Shown: positions 27,407 through 36,469, numbered from the stretch's first letter. The stretch is DNA of 44,259 nt from Fundicoccus sp052116145 (GCF_052116145.1 NZ_JBQKLQ010000012.1:1-44259); one strand, 5' to 3'. Numbers and translations are program-made. Notes: generated by a model from the letters alone, not told the origin.

Positions 27407-28288
27407 TTAATACAAAATTGAAAACGCTTCATACAATTGTGCAAACTCGATAATTGTTAGTGATTCCGCACGACGAGAACCATCCAGTCCTACTTGATCC
27501 ATTATCGCACGAACATCGTCCGCTGATACTTCGTCTGAAGTAAATGCTGCCTTTAAGTTATTCCAGATTGTTTTACGTCTCTGTTTAAAACACGCTTGAA
27601 CAAATTTTTGAAAGCGATGAGTGTCATCCACTGTCACTAAAGCTTCTTCACGGCGTGTGAGCTTCAGAACAGCTGAATCTACGTTTGGTTTAGGAATAAA
27701 CACTGTCTTAGGAACGATAAAAGCTGTTTCAGCTTCCATATCATTTTGAATAGCAATCGTCAAGGAGTTATAAGCTTTCGTGCCAACTGAGGCCGTCATT
27801 CGTTCAGCAACCTCTTTTTGCATCATCATAATTAAACTTTGGAAAGGCAGGTCACTTGCTAATAAATTCATGATAATAGGTGTCGTAATATAATAAGGTA
27901 AGTTTGCGACCACTACTAGACGTTTAACATGATGTAACCATTCGTAATCCTCACTTGCAAAGTCGACGCTTAGAATATCTTGATGTATCACACGCACATT
28001 GTCATAAGGCGCTAATGTTTTGGATAATATCTTGACAAAGCGTTGGTCAATCTCAAAGGCCAACACTTCTTTAGCGTGAATCGCTAAGTATTCTGTCAAG
28101 GCACCAATTCCTGGTCCAATTTCGATAACAGTGGTTGTTTCATCGACCTCGCCTGCTTCGATCATTTTTTCTAACATATGTGGTTCGACAAGAAAGTTTT
28201 GACCTAAGCTCTTTTTCATTTTAATGCCATATTGTTGCATGATTTCAATCGTACGCGACGGTGTCGCAATCATTTTATTCGTTTCCAT
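27407..28288 (-). CDS. ksgA: 16S rRNA dimethyladenosine transferase
   Basis: Dimethylates two adjacent adenosines in helix 45 of 16S rRNA, a late 30S maturation step. The 293-aa protein has the SAM-binding EIGPGIGALTEYL (about 57-69), the NLPYYI catalytic motif and the C-terminal helical domain. Its start overlaps the end of rnmV by 14 bp, so the two are translationally coupled. The tatD-rnmV-ksgA order is widely conserved. Confidence 0.98.
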   Translation of the reverse strand: METNKMIATPSRTIEIMQQYGIKMKKSLGQNFLVEPHMLEKMIEAGEVDETTTVIEIGPGIGALTEYLAIHAKEVLAFEIDQRFVKILSKTLAPYDNVRVIHQDILSVDFASEDYEWLHHVKRLVVVANLPYYITTPIIMNLLASDLPFQSLIMMMQKEVAERMTASVGTKAYNSLTIAIQNDMEAETAFIVPKTVFIPKPNVDSAVLKLTRREEALVTVDDTHRFQKFVQACFKQRRKTIWNNLKAAFTSDEVSADDVRAIMDQVGLDGSRRAESLTIIEFAQLYEAFSILY

Positions 28289-28892
28289 CCTGACCCTCCT
28301 TTGCGTCTAAGCGCTCTGCTTCTTTTAAATATTCTGTTAATTCACTTAAGGTTACTTGGTAAAGTGCTAATTGCTTTTGTAGTTGCTTACCATTTAGATG
28401 ACCTAAATGAAAATGCTTAGCTACTTTAGCACGACGACTGGCAGCTTCGGGGTGTCCAATCAATTGTAATCGAACTAAATCCGCAAGGGGAATCCGTTCA
28501 ACAGCATCGGTTAAAGCCAAGTCTGCTACAGCCGCAATTGCTGTTCGAATGGCTTCTGGTGTCGCATGTTCCACACCTAAACTAGCACCTACTTTATTGC
28601 CCCGTGAGTCTTCAGGCGACAAATGAGCTTGCTTAGCTTCAGGAATGGCTTCACTAATTATGCGGCGCAAACGTAAACCTTGAAAATCTGGATCCGTAAA
28701 GATAATAATTCCGAATTGCTCGGCCGCTTGCTTGATTCGCAAACGCGTCGATTTATTCAAAGCCGAGCCCCCTGTTTCAATTATTTTGACTTCTGGTCCA
28801 AAGGTCTCAATTAATCGGGCGGTATCATCGCGACCTTCCACAATGATGACTTGCGTTGGTATTTTGTTAATATATTTATCTGTCATGGTCAC
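28275..28892 (-). CDS. rnmV: Ribonuclease M5
   Basis: Toprim-domain nuclease that matures 5S rRNA. The 205-aa protein has the Toprim motifs IIVEGRDDTARL (about 16-27) and FTDPDFQG, followed by the RNase M5 C-terminal domain. The start could be GTG at 28890-28892 or ATG at 28884-28886; the ribosome site (GAAAG) is weak and spaced slightly better for GTG. It lies 8 bp after tatD and overlaps ksgA. Confidence 0.96.
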   Translation of the reverse strand: MTMTDKYINKIPTQVIIVEGRDDTARLIETFGPEVKIIETGGSALNKSTRLRIKQAAEQFGIIIFTDPDFQGLRLRRIISEAIPEAKQAHLSPEDSRGNKVGASLGVEHATPEAIRTAIAAVADLALTDAVERIPLADLVRLQLIGHPEAASRRAKVAKHFHLGHLNGKQLQKQLALYQVTLSELTEYLKEAERLDAKEGQDGNE

Positions 28893-28900
28893 TCAATCTT

Positions 28901-29680
28901 TCATTCATTTGGTCGCCAACGAAAAAGTTCAAAAGCATTGTTCGTCGTTAAAGCCGCGATTTCTTCTAAGGAGACATTACGCACTTGCGCTAGATGTTCT
29001 GCAACATAGCGGACATAAGCGGGTTCGTTACGTTTACCTCGTTTAGGAACGGGTGCTAGGTATGGGGCATCAGTTTCTACCAGCAATAATTCACTAGGGA
29101 CAATTGCTGCTGCTTCTCTAACTTCAATCGACTTTTTAAAAGTCAGTACGCCACTGAAACTGATATGCATGCCTAAATCAATAAAGCCTTTAGCCTCTTC
29201 CGCCGTTCCACCAAAGCTGTGCATAATCCCTCCAGCGTCCGGTACACCCGTTTCTTTCAAGATTCGGTAAACATCTTCCGTCGCGTCGCGGTTGTGAATC
29301 GTAATCGGTAAATTATGTTCTTTGGCAATTGCAATTTGACGTTTAAATACGTCAGCTTGAGTCGAGCGTGGCGCGCTATCCCAGTAATAGTCCAAACCAA
29401 TTTCACCGAGCATATACACATTTGGTAATTCCAACCAATGTTCCAAACGACGCTCAAAATCCGGCGTATAATTACTCGCTTCAGTCGGATGGCAGCCAAC
29501 AACACTAATAATATTTTTATAAGTCTCACTAATAGCTAAAGACCGTTCGATTGTCTGTTCATCAAAACCCACGACTGCCATGTAATGAACGTCTTGCTCA
29601 GCGGCTTCTTGAACCAACTTCCCAACCTCATCAACAAATTGATCTGCATTCAAATGCGTGTGTGTATCGAAAATTTTCAA
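28901..29680 (-). CDS. tatD: TatD-family metal-dependent DNase
   Basis: TIM-barrel hydrolase family with 3'-5' DNase and D-aminoacyl-related activities reported in some members. In the 259 aa, metal ligands H7 and H9 (DTHTHLN), the Glu of GEIGLDYYW, the His of ITIHNRDA, the His of MHSFGG and the Asp of VETDAPY are all present. It starts with TTG at 29678-29680, supported by AAAGGGG 8 nt upstream. First gene of tatD-rnmV-ksgA. Confidence 0.95.
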   Translation of the reverse strand: MKIFDTHTHLNADQFVDEVGKLVQEAAEQDVHYMAVVGFDEQTIERSLAISETYKNIISVVGCHPTEASNYTPDFERRLEHWLELPNVYMLGEIGLDYYWDSAPRSTQADVFKRQIAIAKEHNLPITIHNRDATEDVYRILKETGVPDAGGIMHSFGGTAEEAKGFIDLGMHISFSGVLTFKKSIEVREAAAIVPSELLLVETDAPYLAPVPKRGKRNEPAYVRYVAEHLAQVRNVSLEEIAALTTNNAFELFRWRPNE

Positions 29681-29708
29681 TTAAAAAACCCCTTTACTTA
29701 CTTCTTTC

Positions 29709-29714
29709 ATTATA
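29709..29714 (-). promoter_or_regulatory. -10 element upstream of tatD
   Basis: Minus-strand TATAAT, 28 bp before the TTG start. The -35 is poor (TTATTG at 16 nt). Confidence 0.4.
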
Positions 29715-29905
29715 CACTATGTGGGCAACTCAATAATCATACCATAATTAGGTGCTCTCTCACATGTAAGTTGAGCGTCCTTTAAACATTCTTAAGTTTA
29801 TCATACTGACGCCACTCAATGCTATTCGAATAGGCTTTCACTGTTTGGCTATTAACTGTCACATTCTAGAGACACTATTGTAAAGGTCAAGAAGGTGCAT
29901 ATCGT

Positions 29906-29934
29906 GTGACATCGAAAAAGGACCGTGATAGGAT
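29906..29934 (+). promoter_or_regulatory. Possible sodC promoter
   Basis: GTGACA (29906-29911), 17-nt spacer, TAGGAT (29929-29934), 33 bp before the ATG. Confidence 0.45.
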
Positions 29935-29967
29935 ACATTTATTAAGTACAAGAGAGGGAGTTACACT

Positions 29968-30735
29968 ATGAATAAACTTAAAAAGTTATTAACATTGTCA
30001 AGTGCAGGGTTACTATTAAGCACCTTCAATCCTTCAACCTTAAATATTTTTGCTCAGGATGATTCTGATACACAAGAAACATCGGAAACAATTGAAACAG
30101 AAACAAATGAGTCAAATGAGTCAACTGAAGCAACGGATGATAAAGAATACGACTTTGAAGTCGAAACTAAGGTCATCAATGCAGATGAAGAAGAAATTGG
30201 AACAGCTACTTTCAAACAAGATACAGATGGTGTCGTAACATTAGAATTGAAATTAGAAGGACTCGAAGCAGGCGAATACGGTATGCACATTCACACGGTT
30301 GGTTTAGCAACAGCCCCAACGTTTGAAGATGCCGGGGGCCATTTTAACCCCGAAGAGGTTGAACACGGAACTGAATCTGAAACCGGGCCACATGCTGGAG
30401 ACTTACCAAATTTAGTCGTTGGCGAAGAGGGTACCGTTGAAGAAACGATTGAAATTCCAAACGTTTCACTAGATCCAGAAGGAGAAAATACTTTAAACTC
30501 TACAGATGGGACAACATTGATTATTCACGAAGGAACAGACGACTACACCACGCAACCTACTGGTGATGCGGGGGATCGTCAAGCAGCCGCTGTCATCTTT
30601 GCCCCATTAGAGGATAGTGAATTTTACGCAGAAGACTCATCTGACGCTTCAAGTGAAGACGCAAATGATGCGACGGACGATACATCGGACGACGCTAATG
30701 CAGATGACGCTTCAAGCGACGAAGACAGCGAATAA
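29968..30735 (+). CDS. sodC: Secreted Cu/Zn superoxide dismutase-like protein
   Basis: 255 aa: Sec signal peptide with likely cleavage near IFA-Q (28-30), acidic Thr/Glu/Ser linker (31-60), SodC domain (about 62-213), and a tail of about 35 residues made almost only of D, E, S, A, N and T. The metal ligands are complete: copper H107, H109, H125, H187; zinc H125, H133, H142, D145; active-site R204. Neither cysteine of the usual disulfide is present (positions corresponding to FEDAGG and RQAAAV). There is no lipobox or LPxTG, so it is probably released. It is monocistronic. Cu/Zn SODs are uncommon in lactic acid bacteria. Confidence 0.88.
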   Translation: MNKLKKLLTLSSAGLLLSTFNPSTLNIFAQDDSDTQETSETIETETNESNESTEATDDKEYDFEVETKVINADEEEIGTATFKQDTDGVVTLELKLEGLEAGEYGMHIHTVGLATAPTFEDAGGHFNPEEVEHGTESETGPHAGDLPNLVVGEEGTVEETIEIPNVSLDPEGENTLNSTDGTTLIIHEGTDDYTTQPTGDAGDRQAAAVIFAPLEDSEFYAEDSSDASSEDANDATDDTSDDANADDASSDEDSE

Positions 30736-30791
30736 TATATTTCGATAGCTAGTAGCTTGCAATAAAATTTAATGCTTGTATACCTCAAAAT

Positions 30792-30845
30792 AAAAAACTA
30801 GACGCTCATTTCAGCTAATAGCTGATAAAGTGTCTAGTTTTTTTG
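30792..30845 (+). terminator. sodC terminator, bidirectional
   Basis: Outer stem AAACTAGAC/GTCTAGTTT (30795-30803 and 30832-30840) around an inner CAGCT/AGCTG hairpin, with T tracts on both strands. It also serves the convergent MazG-type gene. Confidence 0.8.
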
Positions 30846-30892
30846 CTGACTTGTAGCTTTTAGCAAGCCCTCACGCATAAGGGTCAATGACT

Positions 30893-31540
30893 CTACAGTA
30901 ATTCGTCGTACTTTTTATTACTATCACGACTCTTATGAACCGGATATTTAAGATTGTTCTTCTCAAGTTTATTCGTTATCAAGTCATTCACTTCTAAGTT
31001 TAATGACTGAGCCAAGACATAACTATAAATAATGACATCAGCCAACTCATCCTGTAATTCGTCCATTGCCTCTTCATCGGCTAAGACTTCTGACGACTCA
31101 CGCCACTGGAAAACTTCCAACAACTCAGCTGCTTCCACCGCAATCGCAATTGCGACATCTTTGGCATTGTCCCATAAGGCCCAATTACGCGCTGCACGAT
31201 AAGCGACAATTTTATCTTCTAAAGACAAATCTGCCGAAATTTCTGATGCATTCGGTTTAGCTGGATACTTTTCAGTATTTCTTTGTAATTTACGGTCCAC
31301 CAAATAGTCAATATCCAATGCCAAATTACCAGCTAACATGTGTCCATAAATTAACACATCTGCTAATTCATCTTTAATCGCCTCAATATCTGAAACCCCT
31401 TCTTCCGCCTCTTTCCACTGGAATATTTCCAACAGTTCTGAGGACTCCAAAGTTATCGACAAGGCCAAATCTTTTTCATTATGAAATTGACGCCAATGAC
31501 GCGCGTCACGAAACTGATTTACTTTTTCAATATTGTTCAT
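30893..31540 (-). CDS. Tandem-duplicated MazG-like nucleotide pyrophosphohydrolase
   Basis: 215 aa made of two MazG/DCTPP1-type domains in one chain (about 4-94 and 110-201). Each keeps the metal-binding pattern: E35-x2-E38 with E58-x2-D61 in the first, E139-x2-E142 with E165-x2-D168 in the second, and each ends in KYP. The domains align along their whole length (LESSELLEIFQW against VEAAELLEVFQW; DELADVLIY against DELADVIIY). This family hydrolyses non-canonical or excess (d)NTPs and normally has one ~110-aa domain that dimerises. The start chosen is the ATG at 31538-31540; a GTG three codons earlier overlaps the AAGAG site. Confidence 0.88.
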   Translation of the reverse strand: MNNIEKVNQFRDARHWRQFHNEKDLALSITLESSELLEIFQWKEAEEGVSDIEAIKDELADVLIYGHMLAGNLALDIDYLVDRKLQRNTEKYPAKPNASEISADLSLEDKIVAYRAARNWALWDNAKDVAIAIAVEAAELLEVFQWRESSEVLADEEAMDELQDELADVIIYSYVLAQSLNLEVNDLITNKLEKNNLKYPVHKSRDSNKKYDELL

Positions 31541-31802
31541 GTTATCCACTCTTTTCGTAAGTTTACAAAAAAATCATTATCTATAGTATACCACATATTG
31601 ACAGAAAAACGTTAAAAACAAGCCTCCAACAAGAGTAATATTGACAACAAAATATTAACACTAAGGCTGTGCTGTCACACTAATAATTACCACTTACTCC
31701 TAACAAATCACACCATGTTATAATCCATACAATGAATAGGAGTGCTTTGCCATTCCATACAGCTTTCCCAAACAAAAAAATTTTATTTAAGGAGCCAATG
31801 AC

Positions 31803-32816
31803 ATGCAAGGTCTAAAACAACACATTTTCCATTACAATCGTCCCCAAGATAGCAAGGTCAGGCTAATATCAGCAGGAATTTGTATTCTCATCATTAACCT
31901 CGTCGGATTCTTATCAGGTAATTACAGCATCAACGCCGTCGCCTCTTTAGGTGTCTTTACTTTTTTACACTACACACCAACCGAAGACGACCGCATCATA
32001 AAACGCCTCATGTTTGTCGGACTCATTCTTTTTATTAGTTATGTCCTTGGTTTACTTTCAACCGTTTATATTCTGATGGGACCACTCATCATTGGATTGA
32101 TTGCTTTCGTTAGTCGCCTGCTGTTTAGACTTTTTAAGCTTGATAAACCAGGGGATTTGTTTATCATCCTTTGTGTGGCAGCTGGGGCATCTAATCCAGT
32201 TCAATCAGAAGAAGTCGCCCAGCTGAGTTTGTATTTTTTTCCGGTGTCACCCTGTCTATCTTGATGGGCTACCTCTCTTTAAAAATCGAACAAACACCGA
32301 AGCAGTCAACTAGCTTCCAGCTTAACTTGCTCGAACGCATTCGCCAAGGCCCCCGCTCGATTATTGATAGCTTCAGTTTTCGATTACTCTATTTATTGCT
32401 AGTTACATTAATCTCGCGGTCGGCTTAGATCAGAAAAGTTGGCTGATTGTATCAACAGCCGACATTTTCGAAGAATGATCGGGACAACTTTAGGGCTCGT
32501 TACAGCTACTTTATTGATGTTGGTGCCCATGACCATTGAAGTCAAAATCATCCTCGTTGTGATTATCTGAGTAGTGGTTGAATATTTTATGCCACGCAAT
32601 TAGTCAATCGGTATCTTTTTCGTCACCAACATGATTTTGTTACAAATGACGCTAACCAATCCTGACATCTGGCCCAGCCTGATTCATTCACGATTTTTTG
32701 GAATGTTAATTGGTAGTTTAATTGGTGTCATCTCGGCCTTCATTCAATTCAAACTCTTTGATTTTTACAGCCAAACCTTAATTAATGAAAGAACATACGA
32801 TTCCAATAAATTCTAA
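31803..32816 (+). pseudogene. Decayed FUSC-family membrane protein
   Basis: The first 150 codons read as a membrane protein of the FUSC/aromatic acid exporter type (several TM segments in residues 20-115). The frame is then lost at a run of seven T (32233-32239); one more T would restore it and continue with FFSGVTLSILMGYL. Further lesions follow: a shift near 32415 (AVGLDQKSWLIV is in another frame), another near 32470 (RRMIGTTLGLV), and in-frame stops at about 32568 and 32601 before the last membrane part ends at 32816. With this many defects it is a true pseudogene, not one sequencing error. Function before decay is uncertain. Confidence 0.8.
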
Positions 32817-32910
32817 CCACCTTTCAGGAATAGAACGATTAGCCAAAAGTTGATTTTCTACTGTCAGATAATGTGTCTATTCCACTCGTGGTGTCTTGAC
32901 AACAGCGACT

Positions 32911-32939
32911 TTCCGAACGTTTCTTGTATTATTTATAAT
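32911..32939 (+). promoter_or_regulatory. Possible phnD promoter
   Basis: TTCCGA (32911-32916), 17-nt spacer, perfect TATAAT (32934-32939). A consensus TTGACA at 32896-32901 has no -10 at the right distance. The start codon is about 78 bp downstream. Confidence 0.4.
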
Positions 32940-33016
32940 TTAAAACAAACTTTACACTATTTTTACAATAGTTAGCGAATACTGAAGACAAATATCATTT
33001 TGAAGGAGATTGAATA

Positions 33017-33937
33017 ATGTTTAAATCAATCAAAGCTTTACTTTTAGGCAGTTTAGTTCTAGGCACGATGCTCAATACAGTTGCTTTTGGTCAAGTCGTT
33101 ACGGCACAAGACGAGGAAGCACTGGAAGTTCAATTTGTTCCTACTAGCAACGATGGTTCAATGGAGGCACGCGCTTTGCCGCTGGCTGAATATTTATCAG
33201 AAGCTTTAGGTCGCGAAGTGAATGTAACACTAGCTACAGACTATACAACAATTGTTCAAGCCATGGCTTCGGGCCAAGTTGATTTAGGTATTATGCCACC
33301 GGCTGCTTACGTACAAGCGCGCGATTTAGATTCTGCTAAAGCGATTCTGACATCTGTTTTAGGTAAATTTGATGACGAAACTGGTTTGCCAGTGGCAGGC
33401 GAAACTACCGGCGCTTTCCAAGGTGAAATTTTAGTCAAAGCGGATAGCGATATGCAAGAACTATCTGATTTAATTGGCAAAAAAATCGCAACCTTAAGTC
33501 CTAACTCTGCTTCAGGATACATTTATCCAGTGGCTGAAATGATTAATGCAGGGATCGATATCAATAAAGATGTGACTTTAACGACAGTTAACGATATTCC
33601 AAGTGAGATTACCGCTGTTTTAAATGGTCAACAGGATGCTGCGTTTGTATTTGAAGGCGCTCGTGTAGTGTTCGCAGGTGCTTTCCCAGATAATGACTTA
33701 ATGAAAGAGTTACGTGTGCTTTATTTAACGGAAGGTGAAATTCCTAACGACGCGATTGCGGTTCAACCAGATATGGATGAAGATTTGCAAGAAGCGATTA
33801 AAGAAGCATTCTTAACAATGGGCGACACAGAAGAAGGCTTAGAAATCATGTCTCTTTGGAGCCACTTAGGTTACACAGAGGTTGACGAAGCAATTTATGA
33901 CCAAATTAAAGAATACACTGAGATTGCCGCTCAATAA
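33017..33937 (+). CDS. phnD: Phosphonate/phosphite-type ABC transporter substrate-binding protein
   Basis: 306-aa PhnD-family extracellular binding protein. Signal peptide about 1-30 (cleavage near VTA-Q), then a two-lobed domain with TSNDGSMEARALPLAEYLS, TIVQAMASGQVDLGIMPPAAY and SPNSASGYIYP, the parts that hold oxyanion ligands in this family. There is no cysteine in the whole protein, hence no lipobox, which is unusual for a Gram-positive binding protein. It is the first gene of phnD-phnC-phnE-phnE-phosphatase. The actual ligand (phosphonate, phosphite, phosphate ester) cannot be told. Confidence 0.92.
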   Translation: MFKSIKALLLGSLVLGTMLNTVAFGQVVTAQDEEALEVQFVPTSNDGSMEARALPLAEYLSEALGREVNVTLATDYTTIVQAMASGQVDLGIMPPAAYVQARDLDSAKAILTSVLGKFDDETGLPVAGETTGAFQGEILVKADSDMQELSDLIGKKIATLSPNSASGYIYPVAEMINAGIDINKDVTLTTVNDIPSEITAVLNGQQDAAFVFEGARVVFAGAFPDNDLMKELRVLYLTEGEIPNDAIAVQPDMDEDLQEAIKEAFLTMGDTEEGLEIMSLWSHLGYTEVDEAIYDQIKEYTEIAAQ

Positions 33938-33960
33938 ATAATTTTTGATTAGTCCAACAG

Positions 33961-34010
33961 ATAGTCAACTTTCAGTAGCGATTCGCATACAGAAAGTTGG
34001 CTATTTTTTT
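33961..34010 (+). terminator. Internal terminator between phnD and phnC
   Basis: Stem ATAG-CAACTTTC/GAAAGTTG-CTAT (arms about 33961-33973 and 33992-34004) followed by TTTTTTT. Partial termination here would give more binding protein than transporter, a common arrangement. Confidence 0.8.
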
Positions 34011-34031
34011 GGCTAACTGGGAGGAAAAAAT

Positions 34032-34880
34032 ATGATAGAACTCAATAATGTCACGAAGATTTTCCCAAACGGGGTCACTGGTTTAAAAAACATCAATTTA
34101 ACGATTCACAAGGGGGAATTTGTGTGTATTATCGGCCTTAGTGGTGCTGGTAAGAGTACTTTATTACGCAGTTTAAACCGTTTAAATGATGTCTCAGAAG
34201 GTGAAGTCAAAATTGCGGGTGAGTCAATTACCAATGCTAACGCTCGTCAGTTGCGTCGTATGCGTCGCAATATCGGGATGATTTTCCAACAATTTAACTT
34301 AGTTCGAAAAAACACCGTTCAAAAGAATGTCATTTCTGGGCGTTTAGGTTACTACTCTAATTGGCAAACTTTATTAGGTCTCTTTTCAAAAGAAGATTAT
34401 GCTAGAACTGAGACAGCTCTGGAAAAAGTGGGCTTGGCTGACAAGTTGAAGGACCGTAGTGATTCCTTGAGTGGTGGGCAACAACAAAGAGTCTCAATCG
34501 CTCGAACGATTGTCCAAGAAGCTGATCTTATTTTAGCGGATGAGCCTGTATCAGCCTTAGATCCGGTAACTTCTGAAACAGTCATGAATGACTTCAAACG
34601 CTTGAACGAAGAAAACGAACGCACAATTGTCATCAATATTCACTCGGTTGATTTAGCTCGCCGCTATGCATCACGAATTATCGGCATGCGCGCTGGCGAA
34701 ATTGTCTTTGATGGTCCGGCTTATGCAGCAACCGATGAAAAATTAAATGAAATATACGGTAAAGCAATTTTCGAAAATGAAGCACAGGCTAATTTAAAGG
34801 CCTTGGAAGTCAAAATCGAAACAGATTTACGCCAAGAACATGTAAATGACGACTCGACTAATGTATCGACTGAGGGTTAA
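34032..34880 (+). CDS. phnC: Phosphonate-type ABC transporter ATP-binding protein
   Basis: Energises uptake by the PhnE permeases. 282 aa with Walker A GLSGAGKS (35-42), Q-loop IFQQFNLV, signature LSGGQQQRVSIAR, Walker B LILADEPVSALDP and the H-loop NIHSVDLA. The segment NVISGRLGYYSNWQTLLGLF is typical of PhnC. The C-terminal ~25 residues are acidic and variable. The ATG has GGGAGG upstream; 17 bp separate it from phnE. Confidence 0.95.
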   Translation: MIELNNVTKIFPNGVTGLKNINLTIHKGEFVCIIGLSGAGKSTLLRSLNRLNDVSEGEVKIAGESITNANARQLRRMRRNIGMIFQQFNLVRKNTVQKNVISGRLGYYSNWQTLLGLFSKEDYARTETALEKVGLADKLKDRSDSLSGGQQQRVSIARTIVQEADLILADEPVSALDPVTSETVMNDFKRLNEENERTIVINIHSVDLARRYASRIIGMRAGEIVFDGPAYAATDEKLNEIYGKAIFENEAQANLKALEVKIETDLRQEHVNDDSTNVSTEG

Positions 34881-34897
34881 GTAGGAAGGATGGGTTA

Positions 34898-35680
34898 ATG
34901 ATGAAACATAAAGATACAATCTATGACAATCTTCTTAAACAATTCGGCGGCACTCTATTGATAGTGCTTTTATTTCTGATGGCTGGTAGCTTAATTAATG
35001 CCGATTGGTCAGAAGTCGCAGATAATCGCAGACAAGCCGCTATGTTCTTAGAAGGTTTCTTGAAACCTGAATGGTCTTATATTGACAGACTGATTGAACC
35101 AATGATTGAAACCATTTTAATGTCAGTGTCTGGTACCTTTTTAGGTGTGGTATTTGCGATTCCGGCTGCGTTTCTAGGAACCAATTTGGTAACACGCAAT
35201 CCAATCATCACCTTTGTTTTCCGGACTTACTTTAGTTTATTTCGCACGATCCCTAACTTGTTACTGGCCGCATTGTTGGTGGCAATTATTGGAATTGGTG
35301 AGTTAACCGGGGTGTTAACGATAGCCATCTTTACTTTCGGCATGGTTTCACAATTAATTTTCTCGACGATTGAAACGATTGATATTGGTCCACTTGAAGC
35401 GGATGAATCAATTGGCGCTACACGTTTTCAAATGGCAGTTAATGCTGTCTGGCCACAAGTCGCTCACAGCGTCTTCGCCTATGCCTTATATGCTTTCGAG
35501 GTAAACATTCGTGCGTCGGCTGTCTTAGGTTATGTCGGTGCTGGCGGGATTGGCGTGATGCTAAATACCGCTTTAAGCTTCATGCAGTTTGGCCGTGTAA
35601 GTTTAATTATTTTAATTATCTTATTACTAGTTTTCCTTACGAGTTGGATTAGCGAATATATTAGACGGGAGGTTATCTAA
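34898..35680 (+). CDS. phnE: Phosphonate-type ABC transporter permease (first)
   Basis: 260-aa inner membrane permease with about six TM segments. The EAA-loop region reads GPLEADESIGATRFQMAVNAVWPQ (about 166-189), followed by the conserved ASAVLGYVGAGGIG. Its stop overlaps the next permease start by one base (TAATG), so the two are probably made in equal amounts and pair as a heterodimer. The start has GGAAGG upstream; an alternative ATG is the next codon. Confidence 0.94.
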   Translation: MMKHKDTIYDNLLKQFGGTLLIVLLFLMAGSLINADWSEVADNRRQAAMFLEGFLKPEWSYIDRLIEPMIETILMSVSGTFLGVVFAIPAAFLGTNLVTRNPIITFVFRTYFSLFRTIPNLLLAALLVAIIGIGELTGVLTIAIFTFGMVSQLIFSTIETIDIGPLEADESIGATRFQMAVNAVWPQVAHSVFAYALYAFEVNIRASAVLGYVGAGGIGVMLNTALSFMQFGRVSLIILIILLLVFLTSWISEYIRREVI

Positions 35681-36456
35681 TGAAGTCGAATAAATTGATT
35701 AATCGAAGTTTACTGTTTGTCTTGGTCGCCCTCACCTTCTATGCCTTTTTAACGCTTGATTACTCTAACCTCGTTAATTTACAGTTCAGCAATATTTGGC
35801 ATATTGTCACCAGCCTATTGCAACCTGATTTTAGTTACGTCTATGATGGCACAAGCGAAGACTTAGTACATTTAATGTTCCAAACAGTCGTGATTGCTTT
35901 TTACGGTACAATTATTGGCTCGATTCTATCGATTCCATTTATTTTACTAAGTGCCAAATCGACATGGGGACGTCTGACTTTGATTCCTTTAGGGATGCGA
36001 GGTTTATTAAACTTAATGCGTTCCGTTCCAGCTTTGATTTATGCAATTTTATTTGTACGCGTTGTAGGTCCAGGTCCTTTTGCGGGTGCCTTGGCTTTAG
36101 GTGTACAATTAGTCGGTATGCTGGGAAAATTAGTCAGTGAGGAACTCGACCGCATTGATGAAACTCCAATTGAGTCGATGCGAGCAGTCGGTGCCAGTTC
36201 CAGTCAAATTTTCCAATACGCACGCTTACCACAAGTCTTACCCATTGCCGCGTCGCATGTGCTCAATCATTTTGAAATCAACGTGCGTAGTGCGACCACC
36301 TTAGGCTTGGTTGGTGCTGGCGGGATTGGTGCACCCATTATTTTTGCTTTACAACAAAGAAATTGGGCCCGTGTCAGTATCATTTTACTCGCGATTATTT
36401 TGGTCGTTGTTGTAATTGATTTGATGAGTAGTAAAATTCGCCAGAAGTTATTATAG
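35680..36456 (+). CDS. phnE: Phosphonate-type ABC transporter permease (second)
   Basis: 258-aa paralogue of the preceding permease, about six TM segments, with the coupling loop IDETPIESMRAVGASSSQIFQYARLPQV and the RSATTLGLVGAGGIGAPI block. Two-permease phn systems are common in Firmicutes. A metallophosphatase gene starts 13 bp downstream, suggesting that the imported compound is a phosphate ester or related molecule (inference). Confidence 0.94.
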   Translation: MKSNKLINRSLLFVLVALTFYAFLTLDYSNLVNLQFSNIWHIVTSLLQPDFSYVYDGTSEDLVHLMFQTVVIAFYGTIIGSILSIPFILLSAKSTWGRLTLIPLGMRGLLNLMRSVPALIYAILFVRVVGPGPFAGALALGVQLVGMLGKLVSEELDRIDETPIESMRAVGASSSQIFQYARLPQVLPIAASHVLNHFEINVRSATTLGLVGAGGIGAPIIFALQQRNWARVSIILLAIILVVVVIDLMSSKIRQKLL

Positions 36457-36469
36457 AAAGGGTGCTTTT

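Noticed and set aside
32221..32264. Phase-variable T7 tract switching the FUSC gene on and off
   Set aside because: Adding one T restores only the next segment; later frameshifts and stops would still destroy the protein.
32631..32816. Separate small membrane protein gene
   Set aside because: It reads in frame with the upstream FUSC remnant through stop codons and is its C-terminal end, without its own ribosome site.
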